Below are positions 1 to 8,405 of a DNA stretch of 64,000 nucleotides, piece by piece; position 1 is the stretch's first letter, and each line of letters begins with the position of its first letter. The stretch covers positions 7,930,001 through 7,994,000 of the forward strand of contig NZ_CP165727.1 of the NCBI RefSeq assembly GCF_041200175.1. Reading direction: 5' to 3'. A model generated the notes under the pieces. That model worked only from the letters and a program-made list of their open reading frames with translations, was not told the origin of the DNA and searched no databases. Source of the stretch: Streptomyces sp. R33 (GTDB lineage Bacteria > Actinomycetota > Actinomycetes > Streptomycetales > Streptomycetaceae). The position numbers were made by a program, and so were the translations under genes.

Positions 1-1379
1 GGGACACCCGGGTCACCAACCACGGGTACAAGAACGCCGCGCCGACCAGCTATCAGGCGGTCCTGCAGGCCGGCACGCCCGTGCTGGTCGACGACCGCGG
101 CGTACCTCGCGTCCGCTGTGCTTGCGGTAACCCGCTGGCCCCGCCTGTCGCCGTCAAGGGCAAGCAGACGTACAGCGGCAAGGAGTGGTCGTCGTTCCAG
201 TCCTCCGACCTCGTTGCGGTCAAGCCCGCCGAGCAGCCGGTGAAGACGGTCACGATGTTCGATCACGACCGCAAGGGCTGGTACGAGCGGTCGAGCGGCG
301 ACGTGCAGGGCAAGCACGACCACGTCGTTCCGCCCCCGAAGGGCCAAACCCCCGACTCGGCGTACCCGGTCCTGCCCCCGCCCGATTCGGGATCAGCTGA
401 GAGGTTCCCCGAGAAGGACAAGGGCAGGCAGCACGAAAAGGAAACGGACAAGGGGACCCAGACGGGCCAGAACCCCGAGAAGGGCACGAACCAGGTCCCT
501 GAAAAGGGCACGAACCAGGTGCCGCACAAGGAGAGGGACAAGGTCCCCGAGAAGGACAGGGACAAGGCACCTGAGAAGAAGCCGGACCAGGTCCCTGAAA
601 AGGGCACGCGCGTGAACCCTGAGGAGGGCACGAACCAGGTGCCTCACAAGGAGACGGACAAGGTCCCCGAGAAGGACACGGACAAGGCGCCCGAGAAGAA
701 GCCGGACCAAGTCCCTGAAAAGGGCACGCGCGTGAACCCTGAGGAGGGCACGGACAAGGTTCCTGAGAAGGGTACGAACGAGGTCCCGAAGAAGGAGACC
801 GACAAGGTCCCTGAGAAGGAGACCGACAAGGTTCCTCAGAAGGAGACGGACAAGGTTCCCGAGAAGGGGACGGACAAGGTCCCTGAGAAGGGTACGAACG
901 AGGTCCCGAAGAAGGAGACGGACAAGGTTCCCGAGAAGGGTACGAACGAGGTCCCGAAGAAGGAGACGGACAAGGTTCCCGAGAAGGGTACGAACGAGGT
1001 CCCGAAGAACGAGACGGACAAGGTTCCCGAGAAGGGTACGAACGAGGTCCCGAAGAAGGAGACCGACAAGGTTCCCGAGAAGGGTACGAACGAGGTCCCG
1101 AAGAAGGAGACCGACAAGGTCCCTGAGAAGGGTACGAACGAGGTCCCGAAGAAGGAGACCGACAAGGTCCCTGAGAAGGGTACGAACGAGGTCCCGAAGA
1201 ACGAGACCGACAAGGTCCCTGAGAAGGGGACCGGTCAGAACTCCGAGAAGGAGTCGGGCCAGAACCCTGGCAAGGAGCAGGGCAACAAGGAGCAGGGCAA
1301 CAACGACCAAGGCAACAGCGAGCAGGGCAACAGCGAGCAAGGCGGCAACGACCAGGGCAACAGCGAGCAGTCCGGATGA
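1..1379 (+). CDS. DUF6777-type protein, 3' part, with Lys/Glu/Pro tandem-repeat tail (left end cut)
   Basis: The reading frame is open from base 3 to the stop at 1377-1379, so the start lies outside the window. The first ~100 residues (TPVLVDDRGVPRVRCACGNP, two Cys) match what I recall of the DUF6777 domain of Streptomyces membrane-anchored proteins. After about position 400 the protein becomes a hydrophilic repeat tail made of P-E-K-G/E-T-D-K-type units: a ~40-residue block occurs twice (about 508-747), then a 16-residue unit (VPEKGTNEVPKKETDK) recurs to about 1235. The last ~45 residues are Gly/Asn/Gln-rich (EQGN, DQGN). The function is unknown. The tail looks extended and unstructured, possibly spanning the cell wall, which is inference. 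Confidence 0.8.
   Translation, partial: DTRVTNHGYKNAAPTSYQAVLQAGTPVLVDDRGVPRVRCACGNPLAPPVAVKGKQTYSGKEWSSFQSSDLVAVKPAEQPVKTVTMFDHDRKGWYERSSGDVQGKHDHVVPPPKGQTPDSAYPVLPPPDSGSAERFPEKDKGRQHEKETDKGTQTGQNPEKGTNQVPEKGTNQVPHKERDKVPEKDRDKAPEKKPDQVPEKGTRVNPEEGTNQVPHKETDKVPEKDTDKAPEKKPDQVPEKGTRVNPEEGTDKVPEKGTNEVPKKETDKVPEKETDKVPQKETDKVPEKGTDKVPEKGTNEVPKKETDKVPEKGTNEVPKKETDKVPEKGTNEVPKNETDKVPEKGTNEVPKKETDKVPEKGTNEVPKKETDKVPEKGTNEVPKKETDKVPEKGTNEVPKNETDKVPEKGTGQNSEKESGQNPGKEQGNKEQGNNDQGNSEQGNSEQGGNDQGNSEQSG
508..1235 (+). repeat. In-frame coding tandem repeats (120 bp unit x2, then 48 bp units)
   Basis: A ~120 bp block containing VPHKE-DKVPEKD, APEKKPDQVPEKG and TRVNPEEGT is present twice in tandem (about 508-627 and 628-747). 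From about 748 a 48 bp unit encoding VPEKGTNEVPKKETDK recurs, with some half-units, up to about 1235. Changes are mostly single-base and keep the frame (K to N, GTN to GTD), as expected of a coding repeat that expands and contracts. Confidence 0.85.
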
Positions 1380-1608
1380 CCCTGCGGTCCAGGCGCCTGG
1401 GGACGCATCGGCCGGCACCGCCAACTCGGGACGGCGACCCCGGTGGTCAGAAGTGCATAGCGGCGTGCGAAGGCGGCGGTCCGCCCCACACGAAGACGGC
1501 GTGCCCCGGCTGGATCGCCAGGACACGCCGTTCGCGGTAGGCCGGCAGCTCACAGTCCCCTCGGCGTGGCTGCCGGCCCGGTCAGCCCGTCAGGGCAGCA
1601 GTTCCGCC

Positions 1609-2094
1609 TCAGCCGTGGCGGTGCTGCCGGCGGCCGTTCCACGAGTCGCTGTCGACGACGTTGCCGCGGTTGTCGCGGAGCGTGGCGCTGTCGCGCTCGT
1701 CCCATACCTGCTCACGGCGGTCCTGGTAGACGTCGTGGCGGGTGTCGCGGCCCCTGCCCGTGTGGACCTTGACGCTGGAGCGGCCGTCCAGGCGGAAGTC
1801 GTTGAAGCGGTAGCGGTTGCCCTGCCGGTCGGTGAGGGTGAAGCCGCGCAGGTTGACGCTGTGGCGGCCGGTGTTCTTCACCTCGACCCATTCCCCGTTC
1901 AGGGCACGGGCGGAGCGGTCGTTGCGACCGGGGCTGTCGTACTGGACGTCGCCGATGACGATCGAGGAATGCGGGGCCCGGTGGTCACGCCTGTGGTCGT
2001 CGGCGGCGGCAGCCGGGAGGGCGGCGGCGCCGACCAGGGCGCCTGCTGCCAGGAATGTGGCGACTACGCGGCGGGTGGCGAGAGAAGCAGACAT
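1609..2094 (-). CDS. Secreted lamin-tail-domain protein
   Basis: 161 residues. The start at 2094 is chosen because it opens a signal peptide (MSASLATRRVVATFLAAGA, cleavage near AAA-DDHR) and has an AAGGGG ribosome site just upstream. A longer frame to 2283 lacks this logic. The mature part (about residues 35-150) has the lamin-tail (LTD) pattern: IVIGDVQYDSPG, GEWVEVKNTG, VNLRGFTLTD, YRFNDFRL, DSATLRDNRGNVVDSDSW. LTD domains are small beta-sandwich modules found in secreted nucleases and cell-surface proteins. Here it stands alone with no catalytic domain. It runs towards the DUF6777 gene (convergent). The role is unknown. Confidence 0.82.
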   Translation of the reverse strand: MSASLATRRVVATFLAAGALVGAAALPAAAADDHRRDHRAPHSSIVIGDVQYDSPGRNDRSARALNGEWVEVKNTGRHSVNLRGFTLTDRQGNRYRFNDFRLDGRSSVKVHTGRGRDTRHDVYQDRREQVWDERDSATLRDNRGNVVDSDSWNGRRQHRHG

Positions 2095-2526
2095 GGAGAT
2101 GACCCCTTCAACAGACAGCGGCCCGTCCCGTCTCGTACGAGCCGGGTGGGCTCCGAACAGTTCCCGGCGTCCTGCCGAGGAGCCACACTCTGGCCCGGAA
2201 CCACCACCAAAAGCCACTAAGTCAGCGCGTGTTGCGCAATACGGATATACCAGTGACTCTTGCTTGTAGCGGACATGTGTCATGGCTGCGCTGACGCGGA
2301 CGACGCGAGCGCGCGCATCGGGCCGTGGGACGCCTGGGGCCGGAGGCTCTCCCTGGTCAATGCCCTTTCCTCGGGGCGGCCTTCGTTCCTGCGCCGAATG
2401 GGTTCAGGGTCTTGTAACAGCCGCTTCCACCGTTTCTTCGCACCTGCTCACGTGAACGGTTCTGGTGTGCGAAGGCGAGCGCGTTTCAGTGGCGGCACCT
2501 CGCCGTGCCGCTCCGTGGGCGGGGCG
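2095..2526. other. Non-coding gap between a leader and the end of the MFS gene
   Basis: About 430 bp. The left part (2095-2280) is the upstream region of the lamin-tail gene on the minus strand and is less GC-rich around 2225-2280, as expected of a promoter, but I cannot assign -35/-10 boxes confidently. The right part is the downstream flank of the MFS gene. I see no gene, tRNA or clear terminator hairpin. Confidence 0.5.
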
Positions 2527-3969
2527 TCAGAGCGAGGGCAGGTGGGTCGTCGGCGCCGGGGCGGGTTTCCGCGGCGTGCGGATCAGCGGGAGCAGGGAAG
2601 CCGCGCCCGCGAGCGACAGCAGCGCCGCGACCCTCAGCACGCTTTCGATGGCCGATCCGTCCGAGGCCGCCTGCTGTTCCGAGCCGCTCAGGACCTCGAG
2701 GACGGTCGCCGCCACCGCCACGGCGACCGCGCCCAGCAGGACGAGCGAGGTCAGCACCAGTCCGGAGGCCGCGGCGAGGCGGCTCGACGGAACGTACGAC
2801 TGGGTGGCCACGTTGGTCAGCGCCCAGCCGAGTCCGAGCCCGATGCCCACGACCGCGAACACGGCTGTGTAGAGGGCGAGCGGGCCCGCCCAGGTCAGTG
2901 CCAGGATGCTGGCTCCGCTCAACAGCAGCCCGGCAGCCATCAGCGCTTCGGGGCGCCTGCGCTGGGCGAGGTGGCCGGACCAGTAGCTGGCTGCCCCGGC
3001 ACCGACGGACAGCGCGAGGAACACCAGCCCCGCGTCCAGCGGGGAGAGGCCGCGGACCTGCTGGAGGTAGAGCGCGGAGAGGACCGCCACGAGGCAGTAC
3101 CCGATGTTGGACACGCAACCGGCCAGGGTGACGGTCACGAACGGGACGTTGTGCAGCAGGGAGAGGTCCAGCAGCGGTTCGGCGGTCCGGCGTTCGATCG
3201 CCACGAACAGGATCAGCAGCAGCGCTCCGGCGGCGAGGCAGGCCAGCGTCGCGGCTGAGGCCCAGCCCCAGTGGCCACCCTGGTCGACGGCGATCATGAT
3301 CGCGGTGAGACCACCCGCCACGGTCACGGCACCTGGCAGGTCAAGGCCGTTGCCGGCCTCTTCGTCGCGGGTGTCGGTGACGAACCGCAGCATCAGGAAT
3401 GCGGCGACGGCGCAGACCGGCACGTTCAGCAGGAACACCGCCCGCCAGCTGATGTGCTCGGCGAACACGCCGCCCACGAACGGCCCGAGAGCGACGCCGA
3501 TCGCGCTGAAGGCCAGCACCGTGCCGACCGCGCGGCCCTGCCGGTCGTCGCGGAAGTAGGCGCTGACGACCGCCACGGCCACGGGAAAGATCAACGCGGC
3601 CGTGGCACCCTGCACCACCCGCGCCACGACCAGCCAGACCTCGTTCTGCGCGGCGCTGCACACGACGGACACCACGCCGAAGCCGGCCAGCCCCCACACG
3701 ATGACCGTGCGCCGCCCGTGGACGTCGGCGGCCCTCCCGCCCGTGATCATCAGCGCACCCAGGGTCAGCATGTAGCCGCTGACCAGCCACTGCAGATTCG
3801 TGGTCGGGGTGGAGAAGTCCCGGGCGATCACCGGCAGCATCAGGTTCAGGGCGAACCAGTCCATCTGGACCAGGAGCATGGACAGCGAGGCGGCCGCGAT
3901 GACCGCGCGATCGCGGCCGGAGAACAGTCGCCGGCCGGGCGACCCGGTGTCCGCTTTGCCCACGCTCAT
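2527..3969 (-). CDS. MFS drug-efflux-type permease (DHA2-like)
   Basis: 480 residues with roughly 14 hydrophobic segments, typical of the 14-helix DHA2 branch of the major facilitator superfamily (proton-coupled export of drugs and small molecules). Motif A-like GGRAADVHGRR follows helix 2, and motif C-like GVALGPFVGGVF lies in helix 5. The start MSVGKADTG at 3969 is preferred over one 18 codons upstream, whose N-terminus is Gly/Trp-rich and atypical. No regulator is adjacent, so the substrate cannot be inferred. Confidence 0.85.
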   Translation of the reverse strand: MSVGKADTGSPGRRLFSGRDRAVIAAASLSMLLVQMDWFALNLMLPVIARDFSTPTTNLQWLVSGYMLTLGALMITGGRAADVHGRRTVIVWGLAGFGVVSVVCSAAQNEVWLVVARVVQGATAALIFPVAVAVVSAYFRDDRQGRAVGTVLAFSAIGVALGPFVGGVFAEHISWRAVFLLNVPVCAVAAFLMLRFVTDTRDEEAGNGLDLPGAVTVAGGLTAIMIAVDQGGHWGWASAATLACLAAGALLLILFVAIERRTAEPLLDLSLLHNVPFVTVTLAGCVSNIGYCLVAVLSALYLQQVRGLSPLDAGLVFLALSVGAGAASYWSGHLAQRRRPEALMAAGLLLSGASILALTWAGPLALYTAVFAVVGIGLGLGWALTNVATQSYVPSSRLAAASGLVLTSLVLLGAVAVAVAATVLEVLSGSEQQAASDGSAIESVLRVAALLSLAGAASLLPLIRTPRKPAPAPTTHLPSL

Positions 3970-4252
3970 CGGCACGTCCCGTCCGGAGCCCCCACCACCC
4001 CACCCCAACCAGCATGCGCCCACGCGCGGAGTCGGGCACCCTGCGGCGTCACTACTGGCGTGAGGACGCTCCCGGGCTCGTGAGCAAGGAGGGCGGTTGG
4101 GTGAGTCCGGGGTACTTCGTCATCGCCAACGGGGCTGTGCGGGTCCTCTGTTGGCCTTCGGAGTGCGTACTCCGGCTGCTTCGTCTCGCTTGGGTCGGGC
4201 CCTCTTCGGGTGTCGGCGGGACGGACCTGTCGTTTTCGTGGCGCGTGCGGAT
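3970..4252. other. Non-coding spacer between MFS gene and secreted-protein gene copy A
   Basis: About 280 bp between the MFS start and the terminator-like hairpin of the Gly/Asn-rich gene. It presumably holds the MFS promoter on the minus strand. I recognise no operator or gene. The duplication shared with the 19.4 kb locus begins at 4232. Confidence 0.4.
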
Positions 4253-4279
4253 GCCGGAGGGGCGGTGGGCCTCTCCGGC
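4253..4279. terminator. Terminator-like hairpin downstream of copy A
   Basis: Arms GCCGGAGGGGC and GCCTCTCCGGC (11 bp, one wobble position) around a 5-base loop, 30 bp past the stop of the minus-strand gene. The same hairpin occurs at 19415-19441, and a longer variant at 14554-14592. Confidence 0.6.
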
Positions 4280-4309
4280 GTCTGCTGTGTGGGGGTGGGT
4301 GGGTGGTTG

Positions 4310-4729
4310 TCACTTGCCGAGCTTGGCCTTGAGTTCCTTCTTGACCTGGTTCTTGATGTTCTGCTTGTTGACCTGGCCGCCGTTGCCGGTGCCGTTGCCG
4401 CCTACGGCGGTGGCGTCGCCGGTGTTGATGGCGTCGGCGCTGGCGTTGCCGCCGGTGGCGTTGCCGGTGTTGATGATGCACTTGCCCTTGCAGGTGCCGA
4501 CTCCGGTGTTGGCGTTGCCGCCGGTGGCGGTGCCGCCGACGGTGGTGTTCTCGGCGTTGGCGTCGCCGCCGGTGCCGATGCCGTCGGCGCTGTCCTGGGG
4601 GAGGGTGATGGTCTGGGGGGCGGTGGTGGGTGCGGCCATGGCGGTGGCGGGGAGGGCGATGCCGCCGCCGAGGAGGGCGAGGGAGGCTCCGGCCAGGACG
4701 ATGCGGCGGGTCGGGAAACGCTCGAACAT
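4310..4729 (-). CDS. Small secreted Gly/Asn-rich protein, copy A
   Basis: 139 residues; start MFERFPTRR with GGAG seven bases upstream. Signal peptide (residues 1-31: RRIVLAGASLALLGGG...ATAMA-APT). The mature part has two Gly/Asn/Ala/Thr-rich blocks built on GGxANAxN / GGNA steps (TGGDANAENTTVGG and TGNATGGNASADAINTGD) flanking a small Cys loop, CKGKC. It ends in a Lys-rich amphipathic tail (NIKNQVKKELKAKLGK). The protein is identical to that at 19468 and similar to that at 14616. I do not recognise a named family. It is not a chaplin or rodlin by motif. The repetitive G/N pattern suggests a beta-solenoid or amyloid-like surface protein (inference only). Confidence 0.85.
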   Translation of the reverse strand: MFERFPTRRIVLAGASLALLGGGIALPATAMAAPTTAPQTITLPQDSADGIGTGGDANAENTTVGGTATGGNANTGVGTCKGKCIINTGNATGGNASADAINTGDATAVGGNGTGNGGQVNKQNIKNQVKKELKAKLGK

Positions 4730-4814
4730 GGGAATGCTCCATTCGGCAACGGGTGAGGGGTTTTGTGTATCGCCCTGTGGAATGGGCCGGGGATTCTGTT
4801 CGGCCTTTTGTTTT

Positions 4815-4829
4815 CCGGGGTTTCCCCGG
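4815..4829 (-). promoter_or_regulatory. Conserved 5'-leader hairpin (copy A)
   Basis: Perfect CCGGGG / CCCCGG stem with a 3-base loop in the presumed 5' untranslated leader, about 85 bp before the start codon and just after the predicted -10 box. It is conserved at 15123-15138 and 19985-19999, although the rest of the copy B leader has diverged. Its role (mRNA stability or leader regulation) is unknown. Confidence 0.55.
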
Positions 4830-4843
4830 TGGGGGCGTACTTC

Positions 4844-4897
4844 CAATAAACCGTGTGGGGGAGCGGGCGTCACGCCACTCGAATACGTGGCTTGACG
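4844..4897 (-). promoter_or_regulatory. Promoter with 30 bp palindromic operator, copy A
   Basis: On the minus strand the palindrome 4868-4897 has arms CGTCAAGCCAC and GTGGCGTGACG (10 of 11 complementary) separated by 8 bp. The right arm supplies a -35-like GTGACG. Seventeen bases downstream lies TTTATT as a possible -10. Copy B keeps GTGACG, the 17 bp spacing and TTTATT although its spacer sequence differs. An operator overlapping -35 suggests a dedicated regulator. Related palindromes occur at 15177, 20038, 25110 and 27099. Confidence 0.65.
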
Positions 4898-5075
4898 AGG
4901 CGAATCGATCTTGATAAAAGCCCGGCCGGTGCGGACGCCCCGAGGCCGATCCGCGGTCTCGACCCACTTCGACGGCTGACCGCCCCCCGACGGTGATCCG
5001 CCCGCGGTGCGGACCCCGGTAGGACGGGCGCCCCGGGTGCAGTGCGAGCACGGCCTGGTCGTGCGGCGCGGGCCG

Positions 5076-5666
5076 TCAGCCTGCCGGGGGCTGCGGCTGT
5101 GCGGGCTTCAGTCCGTCGAGGGTGAGGTCGAGGAGGCGTTCGGCCTGGTCGCGTTGCTCCGGCTGGGCCGAGGTGAGGGCGATGCCGGCCAGGATGGCGA
5201 AGACGTCGGTCGAGCGGATGTCGGACCGCAGCGCGCCGGCGGCGGTGCCGGCTTCCATGAGGGTGGTGATCGCGGTCTGGATCATCTCGCGGCTGTGGCC
5301 GTAGGGGTCGCTTCCCGAGGAGACGACGGCTCGCAGCGCGTCGGCCATGCCGAGTTTGGCGGTGGCGTAGTCGATGAAGCGGCCCATCCACGCGCGCAGG
5401 GCCTCGCGCGGGGGCAGCGTTGCCAGGAGCCCGGGAACCGCATCACACAGCCGCGCGACTTCGTTGCGGTAGGCCGCCTCGATCAAGGTCTCCCGGGTCG
5501 GGAAATTGCGGTACAGGGTTCCGGTTCCCACCCCCGCCTCTTTGGCGATGCGCTCGTAGTGGGCGTCCAGTCCCTCCTCGGTGAACACGCGCACCGCGGC
5601 AGCCAGGATCTTGTCCCGGTTGCGCTGAGCGTCGGCCCTCAGTGGGCGTCCCGTATCCGCTGCCAT
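5076..5666 (-). CDS. TetR/AcrR-family repressor
   Basis: 196 residues. N-terminal helix-turn-helix (about residues 15-62: RDKILAAAVRVFTEEG, IAKEAGVGTGTLYRNFPTRE) and an all-helical ligand domain ending in a Pro/Gln tail. It is transcribed away from the SDR gene at 5799 across a 130 bp region holding a perfect 9+9 bp palindrome, so it probably represses both itself and that oxidoreductase. The start MAADTGRP is preferred, because a more upstream Met at 5714 would place coding sequence over the operator. Ligand unknown. Confidence 0.88.
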   Translation of the reverse strand: MAADTGRPLRADAQRNRDKILAAAVRVFTEEGLDAHYERIAKEAGVGTGTLYRNFPTRETLIEAAYRNEVARLCDAVPGLLATLPPREALRAWMGRFIDYATAKLGMADALRAVVSSGSDPYGHSREMIQTAITTLMEAGTAAGALRSDIRSTDVFAILAGIALTSAQPEQRDQAERLLDLTLDGLKPAQPQPPAG

Positions 5667-5696
5667 CGCCTGCCCGCTCCCTCGTCCCCGGTTGCG

Positions 5697-5748
5697 AAGT
5701 GGAGGAGCCTCCACTTACGGTTCGAGATAACCGGCGGCGCCTCCACTT
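5697..5748. promoter_or_regulatory. TetR operator region between the TetR and SDR genes
   Basis: Palindrome 5697-5716: arms AAGTGGAGG and CCTCCACTT, 2 bp apart, perfect. A further CCTCCACTT half-site lies at 5740-5748. Its position between divergent genes fits autoregulation and control of the SDR gene. Confidence 0.75.
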
Positions 5749-5798
5749 CCACTGTAGGTCAGACGCCGCCCTCGTCCCGCCTCCGGAAGGGCCCAGTC

Positions 5799-6533
5799 GT
5801 GTCGGAAATCGAAGGCAAGGTCATCGCGATCACAGGTGCCAGCAGCGGGATCGGCGAGGCGACCGCGCTGCTCCTCGCCGAGCGCGGCGCGAAAGTGGTG
5901 CTCGGGGCGCGCCGGCCGGAACGCCTCGAGGCGCTGGTCGCGCGCATCGAGCAGGCCGGCGGCCAGGCCGTCCCCGGGCGCACGGATGTCAAACGCCGCG
6001 AGGACCTGACCGCTCTGGTCGGGCTGGCACGCGACCGCTACGGCAAGCTCGACGTCCTGGTCAGCAACGCCGGAATCGGCCTGATCTCCCCGCTGGACGA
6101 CCTCCGCGTCGAGGACTGGGAGGAGATGATCGACGTCAACCTCAAGGGCGTCCTGTACGGGATCGCCGCGGCGCTGCCCGTCTTCCGGGAGCAGGGGTAC
6201 GGACACTTCGTCAACACCGTCTCCACGGCCGGACTGCGCATCGTGCCGCTCCAGGCGGTGTACGCGGGCACCAAGAACGCCGTACGCACCATCTCCGAAG
6301 GCCTGCGGCAGGAGGCCGGGGACAGCGTGCGCGTCACCGTCGTCTCGCCAGGGGTCACGCGTACGGAGTTCGCGGACTCCATGGCGCCGGAGATGCAGGC
6401 CCGGGTCCGCGACCGCATGGACAGGATCGCGATGCCGCCGCAAGCCGTCGCCCGCGCCATCGCCTTCGCCGTCGAGCAGCCGGCCGGTGTCGACGTGGGC
6501 GACATCGTCGTCCGCCCCACAGCCCAGGACTAG
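5799..6533 (+). CDS. Short-chain dehydrogenase/reductase (SDR)
   Basis: 244 residues from a GTG start with GGAAGG 8 bases upstream. Classical SDR layout: NAD(P)-binding TGASSGIG (residues ~11-18), NAGIG, and active-site S with YAGTK (Tyr/Lys pair). Residue ARRPE after beta-2 suggests NADP preference. The C-terminal tail ends PTAQD. It is paired with the divergent TetR gene, a common arrangement for substrate- or stress-inducible oxidoreductases. The substrate cannot be told from sequence. Confidence 0.9.
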   Translation: MSEIEGKVIAITGASSGIGEATALLLAERGAKVVLGARRPERLEALVARIEQAGGQAVPGRTDVKRREDLTALVGLARDRYGKLDVLVSNAGIGLISPLDDLRVEDWEEMIDVNLKGVLYGIAAALPVFREQGYGHFVNTVSTAGLRIVPLQAVYAGTKNAVRTISEGLRQEAGDSVRVTVVSPGVTRTEFADSMAPEMQARVRDRMDRIAMPPQAVARAIAFAVEQPAGVDVGDIVVRPTAQD

Positions 6534-6678
6534 CGGGTGCCGACCTACGCGAAGAGGCGCGAGAGCTCGGGTATCGCATGCCCCGCTGACCGGAGGTGAC
6601 ATGCGCGCCGAATCGTGCCGTGCCACCCTGTTCACATGCCCCGGGGGTAGATGACAGCCGCGACGAACGGAGCGCGCT

Positions 6679-8334
6679 GTGGGAAATCGGATCCGTGTCA
6701 GCGCGCTGTCGCTGAGGCGCCGAGCGGCCGCCGGTTTCGCCGCCCTGTTGTTGGTGGCACTCACCTCGGGCACGGGTGCCCGGGCAGCCCCGTCACCCTC
6801 CCCGGCGCCCTCGCCGTCCCCGTCCCCGTCGCCGTGGTCCTCCGGTGTGGGGGATCCGGGCCGGCTCGACCCGCGCATCACCGAGATCATGCGGAAGCCG
6901 GAGTACCGCCATGCCCAGTGGGGGCTGCTGCAGACCGAACCGGCCGACGGGCGGGTGCTGCACAGCCTGTTCCCCGGGCAGTTCTTCATCCCCGGCTCCA
7001 CCGCGAAACTGTTCGCCGTCTCCGGCACGTGGCGGACCCTCGGCACGGACCACCGCTTCGTGACCCCCGTATACGCGGTCGGCGAGCGGACCGGGGCCAC
7101 GCTGACGGGCGACCTGGATCTCGTCGCCCAGGGCGATCTCACCATGGGCGGCAGGACGCGCCCCGACGGCACGGTCGCCTACACCGACCTCGACCACACC
7201 TACGCCAACGACTTCCCCGGCGCGACCCTCACCCCGGAGAACCCGCTCGCCGGGATCGACCAACTCGCCCGGCAGGTCCGCGACTCCGGCATCACCCGCG
7301 TCGACGGCGACGTGATCGTCGACAGCAGGCTCTTCGCCCCCGACCCGGTCCTCGACCCCACGCCGACCCCCCTGATCATCAACGACAACCTGATCGACCT
7401 CCTGACCAGGCCCGGCGACCGGGCGGGCGCGGACGCCCGGCTGGACTGGCGGCCGAAGGTCGCCCCGTACCAGGTCACTTCCACGGTGAAGACCGTCGCG
7501 GCCGGGAAGCCGACGAACATCACGGTGACGGCCACCGACGGCGGCACCCGGATCCGGCTGTCCGGCACGATCGCGGCGGACTCCGAGCCGCTGCTGCGGA
7601 GCTCGCCCGTCACGGACCCGGCCGCGTTCGGCCGTACCGCGCTGATCGAGGCGCTGGCCCGGGCCGGGGTGGAGGTCTCCGCCGCCGCGACCGCACCCAA
7701 CCCGGTCGCCCGGCTGCCGCGCGACTACGACGGCCGCCCGCGGGTGGCCGCGTACACCTCACCGCCGTACGAGCAGTACGCCAAGCTGATCCTCAAGGTC
7801 AGCCACAACCTGGGCGCGAACCTCGGGATATGCCTGATGGCCGTCACGTCCGGCAGCAACCAGTGCGAGGACGGCTTCCCGGTGCTCGCCGCCTTCCTGG
7901 ACCGGGCGGGCGTCGACCGCAGGCAGGCGGAACTCATGGACGGCCGCGGCGGCAACCCCGCCGACCGGGCCACGCCGCAGGCGCTCGTACAGATGCTGGC
8001 GTACTGGCAGCGCACACCGGACGCGCAGCGCTTCCGGGAGGCCCTGCCCATCCTCGGCGTCGACGGTCTGCTGGCCGAGAACTGCCGCAGCTGCCCGGCG
8101 CGCGGGAAGGTGTTCGGGAAGACCGGCGCGGCCGTCGGAGGGGACACCCTCAACGACCGGCTCGCCGTCGGCGCCATCACCATCGCCGGCTACCTCGACA
8201 AGGGCGGCGGCCGCTTCGACACCTTCTACGCGGGCGTCAACGGCGCGTCCACACCGACCGCCGACCCCGCCGGTGTCCTGACGATCGCCAACGACCTGGC
8301 CCTGATCGCCGCCTACCTCCAGGAGTCGCCCTGA
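6679..8334 (+). CDS. dacB: Secreted D-alanyl-D-alanine carboxypeptidase/endopeptidase (PBP4-like, S13)
   Basis: 551 residues from a GTG start. N-terminal signal/anchor (residues 10-36) followed by a Pro/Ser linker. The three penicillin-binding motifs are present: S107-T-A-K110, S375-H-N377, and K481-T-G483. The long insertion between motif 1 and motif 2 (about residues 150-330) is the domain II typical of peptidase family S13 (DacB/PBP4). It acts outside the membrane, trimming or cleaving peptidoglycan cross-bridges. It stands alone, with the SDR gene upstream in the same direction but unrelated in function. Confidence 0.88.
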   Translation: MGNRIRVSALSLRRRAAAGFAALLLVALTSGTGARAAPSPSPAPSPSPSPSPWSSGVGDPGRLDPRITEIMRKPEYRHAQWGLLQTEPADGRVLHSLFPGQFFIPGSTAKLFAVSGTWRTLGTDHRFVTPVYAVGERTGATLTGDLDLVAQGDLTMGGRTRPDGTVAYTDLDHTYANDFPGATLTPENPLAGIDQLARQVRDSGITRVDGDVIVDSRLFAPDPVLDPTPTPLIINDNLIDLLTRPGDRAGADARLDWRPKVAPYQVTSTVKTVAAGKPTNITVTATDGGTRIRLSGTIAADSEPLLRSSPVTDPAAFGRTALIEALARAGVEVSAAATAPNPVARLPRDYDGRPRVAAYTSPPYEQYAKLILKVSHNLGANLGICLMAVTSGSNQCEDGFPVLAAFLDRAGVDRRQAELMDGRGGNPADRATPQALVQMLAYWQRTPDAQRFREALPILGVDGLLAENCRSCPARGKVFGKTGAAVGGDTLNDRLAVGAITIAGYLDKGGGRFDTFYAGVNGASTPTADPAGVLTIANDLALIAAYLQESP

Positions 8335-8405
8335 CGGGCGGGACCCACTCAGCCCGCCGGGTCACCGGCCGGGGCTGCTGCCGGCGCCGTACGGAGCGTA
8401 CGGAG

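Larger units (their letters stand above)
4232..4916. repeat. Long direct repeat, copy A (partner 19394-20086)
   Basis: About 685 bp that is nearly identical to 19394-20086 in the same orientation. Shared content: terminator hairpin, the whole coding sequence of the Gly/Asn-rich protein, leader hairpin, promoter and 30 bp palindrome. Differences seen: a 4 bp GGTG slippage just before the stop-codon side, a 12 bp extra tandem unit in the other copy's leader, and a few single bases outside the coding region. Identity stops abruptly at both edges. Confidence 0.93.

Noticed and set aside
760..1235. 48 bp direct repeats considered as a CRISPR array
   Set aside because: No unique spacers between units. 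The repeats are contiguous and in frame with the coding sequence.
393..1553. Long antisense open frame of Leu/Arg/Val repeats opposite the DUF6777 gene
   Set aside because: It is the mirror of the coding tandem repeats. The composition (LVRTLLRDLVGL repeats) has no protein logic, no ribosome site and wrong codon bias.
4097..4756. Gly/Val/Ala-rich frame on the plus strand over copy A (and the same at 19.4 kb)
   Set aside because: Shadow of the real minus-strand secreted-protein gene. The latter has the signal peptide, ribosome site and promoter.
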